Part shown: positions 41,913 to 52,375 of the stretch, piece after piece
Layout: every line of letters begins with the position of its first letter
Numbering within the stretch: position 1 is the first letter of the stretch
NCBI GenBank assembly: GCA_947500845.1
Contig: CANMTP010000002.1
Coordinates: 433,803 to 497,802 of the forward strand
Length of the DNA: 64,000 nt
Reading direction: 5' to 3'
From: an uncultured Aquimarina sp.
GTDB taxonomy: Bacteria > Bacteroidota > Bacteroidia > Flavobacteriales > Flavobacteriaceae
Notes under the pieces: generated by a model
Told to the model about the DNA's origin: nothing
The model's input: the letters and a program-made list of their open reading frames with translations, nothing else
Database searches by the model: none
Translations under genes and position numbers: made by a program

Positions 41913-44900
41913 ATGGAAGACGCACACGCCTATCAAGAAGCCATAGAAAAACTTAAAGAAGAAAAACGGCTCACCGAAAAGCTGCTCGGTATCAGTGAAG
42001 CTTTGGTAAACGCAAGCCAACGTGAACAACTTTTTCACATCATTGTTGAAAAAATAGGCAAGTTACTGCCCATGGATGACTTGGCCATAGTAATTGTCAA
42101 TGAAGATAAAACACAGTGGAAGGATATTTCCATTTCTAGAGGACTCAACCAAAAAAAAATAACCCAAGAATTAACGGAAGGAGGGTTTGATGTCTGGCTA
42201 GATACGAACAGTCTCATCGAAAAGTTTCTCTCGTCTACGGAAATCATGACCATCGAGGACTACAAGAAGTTCAAGGATTTTCCATCAAAGTTTACCCAAA
42301 TTATGGAAGAGGACGGTCTAAAAGAATTCATCCATACCCCTCTGCGTATGGCCGACAAAGTATTCGGTGCACTGGTATTTGATGCAAGAAAACCTGGAAC
42401 GTATGCTGAAAGGCACTTTTCTCTTTTTCAAGCCATTGCCAACCAACTCGCTGTAGCGGTAAGCAATGTGCTGGCTCAAGAAGAATTATTAAAACGCCAA
42501 AAGCGTATTGAAGACCTGTTAAAAATCAGTACTGCAGCTTCTAACATCCAGTCTCGAAGCGAATTGCTAAAAGTGATTTTCGAGACCATAAAACCTATAT
42601 TCCCATTTGATACTGCCGGGCTTTTTATCATCGACCAAAAAAATGACGAGCATTATGAAATACTGGACAATATTGAAATTTTAGGACAGCATGACGCTAC
42701 TCAGGTTGAAATAATCAATTCCAATCTTCTAGGCAGGTTTAAACACAAGGGCAGCGGAATTGAATATGTATCACGAAAGGGTGGTCCACGTTTGTTCGAC
42801 CTTAAAAAAGATGCTAAAAAATGGCCGCACCCACAAATAAATACAATGTTAGAGAATGGGTTGCGTCAGCTCATTGGCATAGGCCTAAAATCTGGAAACG
42901 AAACTTTTGGAATGTTGTGTTTTAGTTCTAAAAAAGAAGATTTCTATTCTGAAAAGGATTTTTCGTTTTTCAAGGCAATATCAGAGCAAGTAGCTTTGGC
43001 GGTGAGCAATGTGCTGGCTTCCGAGGAAGTTCTTCTTCAAAAAGAGAAAGTAGAAAACCTGTTAAGTATTAGCAATACCATTTCTACCATTGCCAGTGGG
43101 GCAGATTTAATAAGGCTTATCCTTACCGACCTGAAAAGATTTTTTCCTTTTGATGATGCGGGTCTCTTTGTCTATGACTTTGCAGCCAAAAAGGAGCGTG
43201 ATCTGGTGGTCGACTATAATTTTAATATGGGTTTTTCCAAAACACTCTATGATGAAGGTCTCTCAGGGTGGATGCCCATATCAGATGCATCCTTGTTCAC
43301 TACCAACAGAGGGCCGCATGTACTTACACCCGATGAGTTGATAAGCAAATACCCGCACCCTCATTTTGAATATCTCAAAAAACACGGGTTTAAAATAATG
43401 ATTGGCGGGCCGCTTAAAAATGGCGGTGAAGTGATTGGGATGTTATGTTTTTGGAGTTTTAATGAGAATGCGTATTCCGATGATAGCATCGCTACGTTCA
43501 AATCTATTTCAGACCAAGTAGGTATTGCCTTGGGAAATGTACTGGCCAACGAGCAACTTCTCGAAGAAAAGAAAAAGACCGAAGACCTGCTGGCTGTCAC
43601 CGAGAGTATTGCCAACATTACCACCGGACCAGAACTGGTCAAAGCCATTTTTGATAAGCTGCAGAAAATATTTCCTTTTGATGACGCAGGCTTGTTCCAG
43701 ATGGATAATGATAAGAAAATGGAACGCGACCTTATTGTCGATTTCGGATATGATACTTCCTCAGAAATTAATGAGGAGCTAAGAAAAAAAGGATTGGTGG
43801 GTTGGATGCCGTTAAGTCAAGGAGTAAACCATTTATCAAAATCAGGGATAGTCACATTGGGAACGGAGGTTTACGAATTGTTTGACCATCCCCATTTTGA
43901 AAATCAAGAAAACCGTATTTTCAGGCAAATCATATCCGGCCCGCTAAGACAAGGAGAAAACACCATTGGAGCTTTATGCTTTTGGAGCAAAAAGGAGAAT
44001 GCATTTCAGGGACAAGAATCTCTCTTTAAATCCATTATCGACCAGATAAGTGTAGCATTGAGCAATATCATTGCCAACGAACAATTAATTTCTGAAAAGA
44101 AGAAGACTGAAGACTTGCTGGCTGTTACCGAGAGTATTGCCAACATTACCACCGGACCAGAACTGATACGTGCCATTTTTGGTAAATTACATAACGTTTT
44201 TCCTTTTGATGAGATTGGACTCTTTCATTTGGATTTTGAAAACAACCGAGAACGTGACCTTACTGTGTATAATCAATACGACTTAGACAAGGAAAATACG
44301 ACCCATACAACAAATGGATTGATGGAATGGATGCCTATCAGACAATGTACCACGTATCTATCGGAATCATTGATTATAAATGGGCAGGAGATTTACGAGC
44401 AGCTTCATCATCCCCCTTTCGAAGACCCGGAAAACCGCATTTTTAAACAAATCATTGCCGGTCCCTTAAAAGAAGGCGACAAAACCATTGGTATGCTCTG
44501 CTTTTGGAGCAAACAAGAGAATACATTTGATGGTCAGGAGTCCTTGTTCAAGTCCATTACCGACCAGATGAGCGTGGCGTTGAGCAACATCATTGCCAAT
44601 GAGGATATTCAGCAGCGTGAAATGGAGAAGTCATTGCAGGTCGATATTTTCAACGCGTTGAACGATTCCAAACTATGGGAGCAAAAGTTGTCTGGCGTAA
44701 CACAGGTATTGCAACGGCATATACCTTTCAATCTTATTGTATTCAACTTTTTTGAAACCGAAGAAGCTACCGGTGAACGACTACCATTTTATAGCCTTGA
44801 ACGTTTGGGGATAGAGGAATATAGACTTTTTAACCTGGCGCATTTTTCAAAAATGACGGGTATGAGAGAGAACTCTTTAAAGCAAGCATTTGCTGCGACT

Positions 44901-46226
44901 GACCTCGAACCCAACATATTTGATTACAAAAATCAGCGTAAAAAAGTTGGAAAAAATGAATTTCTCAATGCGATTCAAAGAGTATTCGGAGCAAATAGTC
45001 TTTTGAACTATCCTATTGATTTAGGCAAGGAAAGAACGATTTGCATTTCATTTTTTAGCAAAGAGGCCAGCGCGTTTAAAGAACAACATCTTTCCCTTTT
45101 GAGGAGTGCGGAGCAGTCCCTCGTGCTGTCTCTTGAACGCCAGCTCGCCTATGACGAGATACAATTGCTCAATGAACGTCTACAGAGCGAGAAAAAATAC
45201 CTACAATCAGAGATGCAGGCAACGTATCACTTTGGAGAGATTATAGGTGAAAGTGCCATTATGCAGATGGTATTTAAACAGATAAACGATGTAGCGTCAC
45301 TGGACACCACGGTTCTTATACAAGGCGAAACCGGTACGGGTAAAGAACTTGTTGCACGGGCCATCCATGAAAACTCACCACGGCAGGATGCACTGCTTGT
45401 TAAGGTCAATTGTGCGGCCATTCCCCGGGAAACTGTGGAGAGCGAGCTTTTTGGCCATGTAAAAGGAGCGTTCACAGGAGCCATCAAGGACCGGGTCGGA
45501 AAATTTGAACTCGCCGATGGTGGAACTATCTTCCTTGATGAGATAGGTGAACTCTCACTCGATTTACAAGCCAAGCTACTGCGAGTGCTTCAAGAAAAAG
45601 AGGTGGAACAATTGGGCAGCAACCGTCTTAAAAAAATAGATTTTAGAGTCATTGCAGCTACAAACCGTAACCTATCCTTAGAGGTCGAAAAAGGTAACTT
45701 TAGGTCAGACTTGTTCTACCGCCTGCATATTTTTCCAATGCAACTGCCGCCACTTCGCTTACGCGAAAACGATGTTATACTCATCGCAGAACAAATAGCA
45801 AAACAGGTCTGTACCAAGATTGGAACAACTTTTAAAGGATTTTCAAACGCCAGCAAAAAAGTATTGCTATCCTACGCCTGGCCTGGTAATGTAAGGGAGT
45901 TGCAAAACCTCATCGAGCAGACCTTGATACAAAACCAGGGCGAGATTGAAAATCTAAGACCCGGCTTTCAACCCGTCAGCGTTGATACCCCTCTTAAAGC
46001 CGACAGTTTCGAGGATATAGTAAATGCAGACAATCTTAAGGAAATTACCCTTGAGGATATTGACCTGCGTACCCAGGAGCTCGAAAAGGCATATCTGTAT
46101 GCCATCCTTAATCATACAAAATGGAGAGTAAGTGGCAGGGATGGTGCTGCTGCTTTACTCGATGTAAAGGCGACCACGCTTGAGTATAGATTGAAAAAGC
46201 TAGGTATTAGTCGTAAAAGTAGCTAG
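41913..46226 (+). CDS. Multi-GAF sigma-54-dependent transcriptional activator
   Basis: A 1437-residue cytoplasmic regulator. Five clear GAF-type modules begin near residues 28, 203, 384, 560 and 736, each opened by a helix such as [21 protein letters not shown] and PFDDAGLF. A sixth, divergent module begins near 910. The sigma-54 AAA+ domain follows: [11 protein letters not shown] near 1108, Walker A GETGTGKE near 1138, the sigma-54 loop GAFTGA near 1185, Walker [13 protein letters not shown], and [15 protein letters not shown] Fis-type HTH ends the protein ([19 protein letters not shown]). There is no receiver domain. Modules 4 and 5 are nearly identical at their starts, which points to recent internal duplication. 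The signal and targets are unknown. Confidence 0.93.
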   Translation: MEDAHAYQEAIEKLKEEKRLTEKLLGISEALVNASQREQLFHIIVEKIGKLLPMDDLAIVIVNEDKTQWKDISISRGLNQKKITQELTEGGFDVWLDTNSLIEKFLSSTEIMTIEDYKKFKDFPSKFTQIMEEDGLKEFIHTPLRMADKVFGALVFDARKPGTYAERHFSLFQAIANQLAVAVSNVLAQEELLKRQKRIEDLLKISTAASNIQSRSELLKVIFETIKPIFPFDTAGLFIIDQKNDEHYEILDNIEILGQHDATQVEIINSNLLGRFKHKGSGIEYVSRKGGPRLFDLKKDAKKWPHPQINTMLENGLRQLIGIGLKSGNETFGMLCFSSKKEDFYSEKDFSFFKAISEQVALAVSNVLASEEVLLQKEKVENLLSISNTISTIASGADLIRLILTDLKRFFPFDDAGLFVYDFAAKKERDLVVDYNFNMGFSKTLYDEGLSGWMPISDASLFTTNRGPHVLTPDELISKYPHPHFEYLKKHGFKIMIGGPLKNGGEVIGMLCFWSFNENAYSDDSIATFKSISDQVGIALGNVLANEQLLEEKKKTEDLLAVTESIANITTGPELVKAIFDKLQKIFPFDDAGLFQMDNDKKMERDLIVDFGYDTSSEINEELRKKGLVGWMPLSQGVNHLSKSGIVTLGTEVYELFDHPHFENQENRIFRQIISGPLRQGENTIGALCFWSKKENAFQGQESLFKSIIDQISVALSNIIANEQLISEKKKTEDLLAVTESIANITTGPELIRAIFGKLHNVFPFDEIGLFHLDFENNRERDLTVYNQYDLDKENTTHTTNGLMEWMPIRQCTTYLSESLIINGQEIYEQLHHPPFEDPENRIFKQIIAGPLKEGDKTIGMLCFWSKQENTFDGQESLFKSITDQMSVALSNIIANEDIQQREMEKSLQVDIFNALNDSKLWEQKLSGVTQVLQRHIPFNLIVFNFFETEEATGERLPFYSLERLGIEEYRLFNLAHFSKMTGMRENSLKQAFAATDLEPNIFDYKNQRKKVGKNEFLNAIQRVFGANSLLNYPIDLGKERTICISFFSKEASAFKEQHLSLLRSAEQSLVLSLERQLAYDEIQLLNERLQSEKKYLQSEMQATYHFGEIIGESAIMQMVFKQINDVASLDTTVLIQGETGTGKELVARAIHENSPRQDALLVKVNCAAIPRETVESELFGHVKGAFTGAIKDRVGKFELADGGTIFLDEIGELSLDLQAKLLRVLQEKEVEQLGSNRLKKIDFRVIAATNRNLSLEVEKGNFRSDLFYRLHIFPMQLPPLRLRENDVILIAEQIAKQVCTKIGTTFKGFSNASKKVLLSYAWPGNVRELQNLIEQTLIQNQGEIENLRPGFQPVSVDTPLKADSFEDIVNADNLKEITLEDIDLRTQELEKAYLYAILNHTKWRVSGRDGAAALLDVKATTLEYRLKKLGISRKSS

Positions 46227-46337
46227 TAAATCAAATATATCTTCTTATCCTGACATTTATAGCCACCGCCTCTTTATAATCTTTTTTCATCACTCTTCAG
46301 GCAATTTCGGGTCGACACTTTATTAAAAGTATCTGAA

Positions 46338-46500
46338 ACCCTTAGAAAAGTATCAAGCGTACCTTCAAGAATTTATTCAAATTTACAGAGGTGCTTCCTT
46401 AGATAGTAATGAACTACGACCCCAAACCATTTATTATGTAAGGTTCGTGCTATCTGTTTGGAAAGCCGATACCAGTAAATCAAGGGCTAGCAATGAACAA
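46338..46500 (+). pseudogene. Broken ABM-domain fragment
   Basis: The plus-strand frame reads KYQAYLQEFIQIYRGASLDSNELRPQTIYYVRFVLSVWKAD and on. The YxxxLxxF ... NELRPQ ... YYVRF pattern resembles the N-terminal half of larger ABM proteins, whose C-terminal half carries a PPxKWKM..W..YPL membrane segment. That segment exists next door in another frame (46493-46735). A frameshift near 46490 would explain both pieces. The match is visual and weakly supported. Confidence 0.35.
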
Positions 46501-46735
46501 AGAAAAGAATCATCATACAGAATCGATTCCCCCAAAAAAATGGAAGATGTTTATCCTGATATGGGTCACCGTTTATCCACTTATCTTGATGGTCACCAAT
46601 ACTTTGAGGCTATTATTTCCTGAGATGAAACCACCTATTGCGATGTTAGTCACATCACTTGCCATTGTTAGCGCAATGGTTTTTATAATGATTCCCCTGA
46701 TTAATAAATTCTTAGGAAAATGGATTAGAAAATGA
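46493..46735 (+). CDS. Small membrane protein, like the C-terminal membrane part of ABM proteins
   Basis: An 80-residue protein with two helices (about 20-40 and 46-68): HHTESIPPKKWKMFILIWVTVYPLILMVTNTLRLLFPEMKPPIAMLVTSLAIVSAMVFIMIPLINKFLGKWI. The PPxxWKMxxxxWxxxYPL and MIPLINKFLxxWI parts match the C-terminal membrane module found behind the ABM domain in two-domain ABM proteins. An ABM-like fragment lies upstream in a different frame, so this may be half of a broken gene, or a stand-alone membrane peptide. Confidence 0.55.
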   Translation: MNKEKNHHTESIPPKKWKMFILIWVTVYPLILMVTNTLRLLFPEMKPPIAMLVTSLAIVSAMVFIMIPLINKFLGKWIRK

Positions 46736-46906
46736 AAAATCCCAACCCAATTGGATTAAAAGCCAAATGGAGTTTTTGTAACGGAAAAAATTGAATAAAA
46801 CCAAGTATCGATAAATTATGAAATGAGCCATAATAAATCTTAATATCTACCGAGATGGTTATTGGTGAATTACATATGACCTATTAAAATCAATAAAAAT
46901 TAACAG

Positions 46907-47878
46907 ATGAAACGAAAAATTGTAAAAAGACATAGACCCTTAATCCTCAGCGCGCTCGTGGTTATTTCATTAGGCTTTTTAAGCTGTAACCAAAAACAGA
47001 AAAAAGAGTCAACCGCTGAAAAAAGAGTCGATTTAGCACTTAAAATCGACAGATTCAACATTCCTGGTGTAGGACAGGTAGAAAGTATCATGATAGAGGA
47101 TGAGAATGGCATCGTTTTAATTGACGCACAACGTACAAAAAGTGCAGGAAAACAAGTCGTAGAGAAACTAAAATCAAAAGGAAAGCAGTTGTACGCCGTA
47201 TTGATAACCCACCCACATCCCGACCATGTCGGAGGATTACCTACAATTCTTGAAGCATACCCCGGAACCCCTGTTCTGGCAACCAAAGCGACCAAAGAAG
47301 AAATGGTTACCGATAGTGAGGGGGAATTCTATTTTGCCAGAAAGGTGAATGGAGACGAATATCCTACTGAATTGGCACTACCTACTAGACTGATTGAAGA
47401 TGGTGAGACCGTCACTTTTGGTGATATCGACTTAGTGGTCGATGAACTTGGTCCTGGTGAGGCCATAGATATAAATGTGTTTTATTCCAAAGAACTCAAT
47501 GCACTGTTCGTAGGGGATCTAATGGATAACAACCGCCTTGGTTTTGTTCTTGAAAAGAGGACTGCCCCTTGGCTACAACAGTTAGATAAAGTATGGGCAG
47601 ACTATGGGAAAGAAAATCCAATAACCTATCCTGGTCACGGTGACCCTGACGATTTAAGAAGGTTGGTAGAGGAACAAAAAGAGTGGCTTATCGATTTGAG
47701 AACGCTTGTTGGGAAAGAGATGAAAAACGGAAAGAAACTGTCGGATATGCAAGTTGCAAATATCGAGAGTGCCTTTGAGGAACTGCATCCCAATCAAATC
47801 CCGGTAGCCCCAATTCCGGATATGATGAAACTCAACATTAAGGCTGTTGCAGAAGAGCTTGCATTGGAAAATAATTAA
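46907..47878 (+). CDS. MBL-fold metallohydrolase lipoprotein
   Basis: A 323-residue protein with an N-terminal membrane signal ending LGFLSC (Cys27 lipidation likely). The metallo-beta-lactamase motif is THPHPDHVGG (His102, His104, Asp106, His107), followed by a second His-containing TYPGHGDP and an LFVGDLMDN Asp. It therefore has a normal dinuclear metal site on the periplasmic side. The substrate is unknown; related quorum- or thioester-hydrolysing MBL proteins are not distinguishable here. It opens the long plus-strand run. Confidence 0.87.
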   Translation: MKRKIVKRHRPLILSALVVISLGFLSCNQKQKKESTAEKRVDLALKIDRFNIPGVGQVESIMIEDENGIVLIDAQRTKSAGKQVVEKLKSKGKQLYAVLITHPHPDHVGGLPTILEAYPGTPVLATKATKEEMVTDSEGEFYFARKVNGDEYPTELALPTRLIEDGETVTFGDIDLVVDELGPGEAIDINVFYSKELNALFVGDLMDNNRLGFVLEKRTAPWLQQLDKVWADYGKENPITYPGHGDPDDLRRLVEEQKEWLIDLRTLVGKEMKNGKKLSDMQVANIESAFEELHPNQIPVAPIPDMMKLNIKAVAEELALENN

Positions 47879-47894
47879 AAACAATACTTAGCAA

Positions 47895-48554
47895 ATGAAA
47901 ATAGGAATCATAGGAACAGGTAATATCGGCAGCACAGAAGGAAGACTATGGGATAAAGCAGGTCGTCAGATACTGTATGGTTCGCGTCATCCAGCATCTC
48001 TTCTTGATAGAGATATGGGAGAGAACGTTCAAATAGGCTCGATCAAGGAGGCTGCCACATTCGGAGAGGTTATCTTACTGGCAATCCCTTGGGATAGCAT
48101 AGATGAAGTACTTTCTGAAATAAACCCATTTATTTCAGAAAAAATAGTCATTGACGCCACCAATCAATATGGCTTCAATGAGGATACCGGAAAAAATGGA
48201 TTGATCCAGTTACCCAATCATCAGACGGCAACCTCTTATAATACCCAACGAATCAAATCAAAAGGATTAGTAAAGGCCTACAATACGTTGACCGCTGGTT
48301 TTCAATGGCAGGTGGGTAGTGATTCCCAAAAGAAAGGGGTTATAATGCCCTATTCGGGGAATACCGAAGAAGCCAAAACTATCGTAGCAGACCTTATTAG
48401 GGATAGTGGTTTTGTGCCTTACGATGTAGGAGATTCTGAAATGGCACGATTTATTGAACCACCAAGGGGAAGTACATCGCTCTATGGAGAAGAGTGGTCT
48501 ATCGATACCATAGAAAAAAGATTGAAAGAATTAAAAGATACGATAAGCATATAA
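47895..48554 (+). CDS. F420-dependent-NADP-reductase-like Rossmann protein 1
   Basis: A 219-residue protein: MKIGIIGTGNIGSTEGRLWDKAGRQILYGSRHP is a Rossmann GxGxxG start with the GSRHP loop typical of the NADPH-dependent F420 reductase/coenzyme family. It continues with VILLAIPWDSIDEVL, IVIDATNQYG and LVKAYNTLTAGFQ. Bacteroidota generally lack F420, so it probably uses NADPH on another acceptor. It is 16 bp after the MBL gene and 11 bp from a paralogue; the pair probably arose by duplication. Confidence 0.85.
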   Translation: MKIGIIGTGNIGSTEGRLWDKAGRQILYGSRHPASLLDRDMGENVQIGSIKEAATFGEVILLAIPWDSIDEVLSEINPFISEKIVIDATNQYGFNEDTGKNGLIQLPNHQTATSYNTQRIKSKGLVKAYNTLTAGFQWQVGSDSQKKGVIMPYSGNTEEAKTIVADLIRDSGFVPYDVGDSEMARFIEPPRGSTSLYGEEWSIDTIEKRLKELKDTISI

Positions 48555-48565
48555 TACACAAAAAG

Positions 48566-49186
48566 ATGAAAATAGGGATCATAGGTTCAGGGGCTATAGG
48601 AGGGAATCTTGGTAAGAACTGGGCAGCTTCAGGACACGAAATCTTTTACAGCTCAAGAAATCCAGAAAAATTGAAAAACTTAATTAGCGAAACAAAAGGC
48701 ATCTCAAAAGCTGGCACAGTAGCCGAAGCTGTTGCATTTGCAGATGTTGTTCTCTTGGCCATTAACTACTGGACATTAGACGAAGCTTTGGAAAACATGG
48801 GCACGCTTGAGGGGAAAGTTGTCATCGATGCTACAAACCCATATGAATATGCTAATGGAAAGCTATCCAGAGTCATCCCGGACGATATTTCGGGGGCTGA
48901 AGTGTTAAACGAGAAATTACCAAAGGCACTATTAGCAAAAGCTTTTAGCAGTTTTTCTGCGAGCATCATAAAAAAGCGCAGTCATGAAGAGCCCAATGTA
49001 GCTGTTCTATTTACTGCAACAGAAAAAAAAGCTCAAGAAACAACTTCGCAGCTGATTACTGATGCAGGATTTGCACCTGTTTATTTCGGAAAGCTGAACG
49101 ATTCCATACCTATAGAACTTATGGGAGAATATTCAGGAAGCATTTTGACTGCACCGGAAGCAAAGAATCATATTAAAAGCGATTGA
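48566..49186 (+). CDS. F420-dependent-NADP-reductase-like Rossmann protein 2
   Basis: The ATG at 48566 (MKIGIIGSGAIGGNLGKNWAASGHEIFYSSRNP) is preferred over an upstream frame that overlaps the previous gene. Same family as its neighbour: VVLLAINYWTLDEAL, VVIDATNPYEYANG, LAKAFSSFSASI. The nucleotide-binding loop is SSRNP rather than GSRHP. The function is unknown but is probably a redox enzyme acting together with protein 1. Confidence 0.85.
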   Translation: MKIGIIGSGAIGGNLGKNWAASGHEIFYSSRNPEKLKNLISETKGISKAGTVAEAVAFADVVLLAINYWTLDEALENMGTLEGKVVIDATNPYEYANGKLSRVIPDDISGAEVLNEKLPKALLAKAFSSFSASIIKKRSHEEPNVAVLFTATEKKAQETTSQLITDAGFAPVYFGKLNDSIPIELMGEYSGSILTAPEAKNHIKSD

Positions 49187-49312
49187 TTTTAAAACAAATC
49201 ATCGCTCAACTAAAGCTAAAATATCATGAAAACTGGGAAATAGAAATTTTACATCAAGGAAGAAATTAAACCATTGTAAAGATTTCAATATAACATCCTA
49301 AATAAAAATAAT

Positions 49313-50806
49313 ATGTCAGAAACAATTGAAAAACCCGATATAAAAATCGAGACAGGAAAAATCTTTATTAACGGTGAATGGAGAGAAAGCAGCTCTGGGG
49401 AAATGTTCGAAACCATTAATCCTGCCAATGAGGAGGTAATCACCAAAGTGGCAAAAGGTACACAGGAAGATGCCAACGCCGCAGTAGTTGCGGCAAGAGA
49501 AGCATTTGATAATGGCCCTTGGGGGAAAATGGGCGGAGCTGAACGGAGCAAGGTTCTATTGCGAATAGCAGATAAGATAGACGAACATGCCGATGAACTT
49601 ATTATGCGGGAAAGCATGGATGCCGGTAAACTCAAGAGAGATGTTACACATGTCGATGTTCCGCATATCGCCAATATGTTTCGCTACTATGCGGGCTGGA
49701 CTACCAAAATCGATGGATCCGTAAAAGAACCTGAGGGAGTACTGGGCGAAAAGCTATTGGGTTATTCCAAGCAGGAACCCTTGGGAGTAGTAACAGGTAT
49801 TTCCCCATATAATTTTCCATTAATCCTATCAGTAAGTAAAATAGCACCCGCCATGGCAGCCGGTAACTGCTTTATTCATAAACCAGCTTCATTGACCCCT
49901 TTAAGTGCCATTACTCTTGCTAAGATCATGCAGGAAGCAGGTGTCCCAAACGGAGCATATAATTTGGTAACAGGCCCTGGAGGTGCAGTGGGTGGAACTT
50001 TTGTAAAACATCCTGACGTCGACAAAATAGCAATAACAGGTAGTACGGAGACAGGAATCCGTATTGCAAAAGATGCTGCAGATACAATGAAACACTTAAC
50101 GATGGAACTTGGTGGTAAATCGCCCAATATCATTTTTGAAGATGCTAATTTGGATGAAGCCGCTCGTATTGCCGCCATGGGAATTTTTTGGAACAAAGGA
50201 GAAGTATGTGTAGCAGGTGCAAGAATCCTAGTTCAGGAATCGGTCTATGACAAATTCTTGGATAAGTTAATAGAAGCGACCAGTAAATTGAAAGTTGGAG
50301 ACCCTATGGATGAAACTTCCGATTTAGGTCCAATGGCAGGAAAATCTGAATTTGAGAAGGTGCTAAAGTATATAGATATCGCAAAAAACCATGATAAGGC
50401 AGACTTGGTTTATGGTGGTGAACCCGCACCGGTCAACGGCAAAGGATACTACATTATGCCGACCATTTTTGCAAATGCCAACAATCAGATGCGCTTCGTA
50501 AGGGAAGAAATTTTCGGCCCGGTGGTACCTGTAATTCCTTTTAAAGATTTTGATGAAGCAATTAAGATTGCCAATGACACACCATTCGGGTTAGCTGCTG
50601 GGGTTCAGACCAGAGATACTGCCAAAGCTATAAGAGCCGCTAACCTCATAAAAGCAGGAACAATCTGGCTCAATACCTGGCATGAGTATGACCCTAATAT
50701 GCCTTTCGGCGGCTATAAAATGTCAGGTTATGGAAGAGAACAAGGCAGAGAATCATTTGAGGCCTATACTCAGACAAAGAGTATTTGGGTGAATTTAGGA
50801 AAATAG
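49313..50806 (+). CDS. Aldehyde dehydrogenase
   Basis: A 497-residue NAD(P)-dependent enzyme of the ALDH superfamily. Catalytic Glu265 lies in MELGGKSPN and Cys299 in NKGEVCVAGARI; GSTETG is the cofactor loop, and GSVKEP, PYNFPLI and NDTPFGLAAGVQT are family segments. The C-terminus GYGREQGRESFEAYTQTKSIWVNL matches betaine/phenylacetaldehyde-type ALDHs. It converts an aldehyde to the acid in the cytoplasm, in a run with an SDR and a type II NADH dehydrogenase. Confidence 0.93.
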   Translation: MSETIEKPDIKIETGKIFINGEWRESSSGEMFETINPANEEVITKVAKGTQEDANAAVVAAREAFDNGPWGKMGGAERSKVLLRIADKIDEHADELIMRESMDAGKLKRDVTHVDVPHIANMFRYYAGWTTKIDGSVKEPEGVLGEKLLGYSKQEPLGVVTGISPYNFPLILSVSKIAPAMAAGNCFIHKPASLTPLSAITLAKIMQEAGVPNGAYNLVTGPGGAVGGTFVKHPDVDKIAITGSTETGIRIAKDAADTMKHLTMELGGKSPNIIFEDANLDEAARIAAMGIFWNKGEVCVAGARILVQESVYDKFLDKLIEATSKLKVGDPMDETSDLGPMAGKSEFEKVLKYIDIAKNHDKADLVYGGEPAPVNGKGYYIMPTIFANANNQMRFVREEIFGPVVPVIPFKDFDEAIKIANDTPFGLAAGVQTRDTAKAIRAANLIKAGTIWLNTWHEYDPNMPFGGYKMSGYGREQGRESFEAYTQTKSIWVNLGK

Positions 50807-50839
50807 AGAGCATTTGTTACAATCTTTTAATAGACAATT

Positions 50840-51565
50840 ATGAAACTCAAAGACAAAGTAATGATTATCACTGGTGCAGCCGGTGGAATAGGTTCGGCCA
50901 CGGCCAAACTACTAAATGAAGCGGGTGTTAAACTCGTTTTAACGGATTTAGACGAAGCGAAACTGCAAAAATTGGCAGACTCACTAGAGAACGCGGTCAT
51001 ACATCCTGGGGATATTACAAAAAAGGAAACTGCAAAACAGCTGATTGATAAGGCGATAGAAAGCTTTGGACAATTGGACATGGTTTTCAATAACGCCGGA
51101 ATTATGATAGAAACCGATATCGAGAATGCGGATGTCGATAAGCTGGATTTAATGATTCAAATCAACTTTCAAGCTGTAGTACGGTTGAGTTATGCCGCAC
51201 TAAAACATTTTTATGCTGCTGGTAGTGGTTTTGTATTGAACATGTCAAGTTTTGCAGGTGTAAAACCATCGGCATCATTTGCCGCCTATAGCGGTAGCAA
51301 GTTTGCTGTAGAGGCTTTTACGGACAGCATCAGGATGGAATTGGCACGTTACGGGGATAAAAATATCGGTATTGCTGTCATTGAGGCGGGAACGGTAGAT
51401 ACAGGACTTTACAACGATTGGGATGCCGAAAAAAAGGATTATGTGTATTCCGGTGGCGCCTTACAGCCAGAAGATATTGCGCGATGTGCCAAATTTATTT
51501 TAGAACAACCAGACCACATGCGAATAGAACGCATATTGGCAATCCCTAAAAAATTTCCGGTGTAA
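50840..51565 (+). CDS. Short-chain dehydrogenase/reductase
   Basis: A 241-residue classical SDR: ITGAAGGIGSATAKLLNEAGVKLVLTDLD is the cofactor site with Asp40 favouring NAD; NNAGIM, NMSSFAG and YSGSKFA give the Asn-Ser-Tyr-Lys set. It ends ILAIPKKFPV. A copy of this 3' end recurs as a fragment at 52376-52412. It starts 33 bp after the aldehyde dehydrogenase gene, so a shared alcohol/aldehyde route is likely. Confidence 0.92.
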   Translation: MKLKDKVMIITGAAGGIGSATAKLLNEAGVKLVLTDLDEAKLQKLADSLENAVIHPGDITKKETAKQLIDKAIESFGQLDMVFNNAGIMIETDIENADVDKLDLMIQINFQAVVRLSYAALKHFYAAGSGFVLNMSSFAGVKPSASFAAYSGSKFAVEAFTDSIRMELARYGDKNIGIAVIEAGTVDTGLYNDWDAEKKDYVYSGGALQPEDIARCAKFILEQPDHMRIERILAIPKKFPV

Positions 51566-51682
51566 TGAATCAAAAATAATGAGATAAACTCACAGCATCT
51601 GCAACTAGATAGTATTTAACAAATCAATATCCGTATAGTACGCAGCGTATTTAAAAATAGTAACCAAGCAAAAAGAAAGAAT

Positions 51683-52165
51683 ATGGAAACATTTATTGAA
51701 AATAAAAAAGTAAAAGCCATTTCAACAACAGAGCAAATGATGTGGTATTTGAACGCTCAGAACCTAGTAAATACCTGGAACAACTTTATAATTTTTGCCA
51801 AAACGGGAGAAGAACAATTAGTAAACATGAAAGATAGTGGTGTATTTGCAGATGATATTGACCTTATCTTCGACCTTGGTGAGCACGTACTAAAATTTAA
51901 AGGTTTACTGCCAGACGCGCTGGAGTTCTACACTCAATTTGTGGATGGTTTAAAAAAACAACGATATAACATAGCTTCCAATTTAGAAATCGTTGAATTC
52001 GGAAAGGATTATCTAAGATTTAATTTCAGACATGGAATTTTCATGGGAGAGACTCTGTCATTTGCAGGCAATAACCAGTGTGTTATGCGTAAAGATGGCC
52101 AGCGTTATTATCTATCATCTGCTCATATTAAAGCTTTGGTGTTCAATACCCAACATGCGTATTGA
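51683..52165 (+). CDS. Hypothetical protein
   Basis: A 160-residue soluble protein with no recognised family: EQMMWYLNAQNLVNTWNNFIIFAKTGEEQLVNMKDSGVFADDIDLIFDLGEHVLKFKGLLPDALEFYTQFVDGLKKQRYNIASNLEIVEFGKDYLRFNFRHGIFMGETLSFAGNNQ. Helices in the first two-thirds are followed by strands. It lies between the SDR and the duplication scar. The frame is intact and its codon use is ordinary, so it is probably a real gene. Confidence 0.62.
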   Translation: METFIENKKVKAISTTEQMMWYLNAQNLVNTWNNFIIFAKTGEEQLVNMKDSGVFADDIDLIFDLGEHVLKFKGLLPDALEFYTQFVDGLKKQRYNIASNLEIVEFGKDYLRFNFRHGIFMGETLSFAGNNQCVMRKDGQRYYLSSAHIKALVFNTQHAY

Positions 52166-52171
52166 GGGAAT

Positions 52172-52375
52172 AAAATGATGAAAATCAAAATTATTGAAGG
52201 CAACGAAAGACTATTAAAATCAATGACGGAGAAAGCCAATGATAATGATTTGAAGACACTGGAAAAATGAAGACGGATATACAAACATATTTGCTATTGG
52301 AGACTTTGTCTGGCTCTAGGACAGACGCTATGAAAAGGACTTCCGAAGGTTGCGTAAACCGCTATTGAACATGGT
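52172..52375 (+). pseudogene. Fragment of a duplicated NDH-2 gene
   Basis: 52172-52268 is almost identical to 53057-53150 of the intact NADH dehydrogenase gene (ATGATGAAAATCAAAATTGT-type stretch with GACGGAGAAAGCCAATGATA here against GACAGAGAAAGCCAGTGATA there). 52272-52340 resembles 53347-53420 (GGATATACAAACATATTTGC against GGATATACCAACATATTTGC). About 200 bp of the gene between the two blocks is missing, and frames are broken. It is a scar of a deleted second copy. Confidence 0.8.

Noticed and set aside
46227..46906. Possible sigma-54 (-24/-12) promoter downstream of the multi-GAF activator
   Set aside because: I looked for TGGCAC-N5-TTGC-type sequences here and before 49313 and 26090 and found none convincing.
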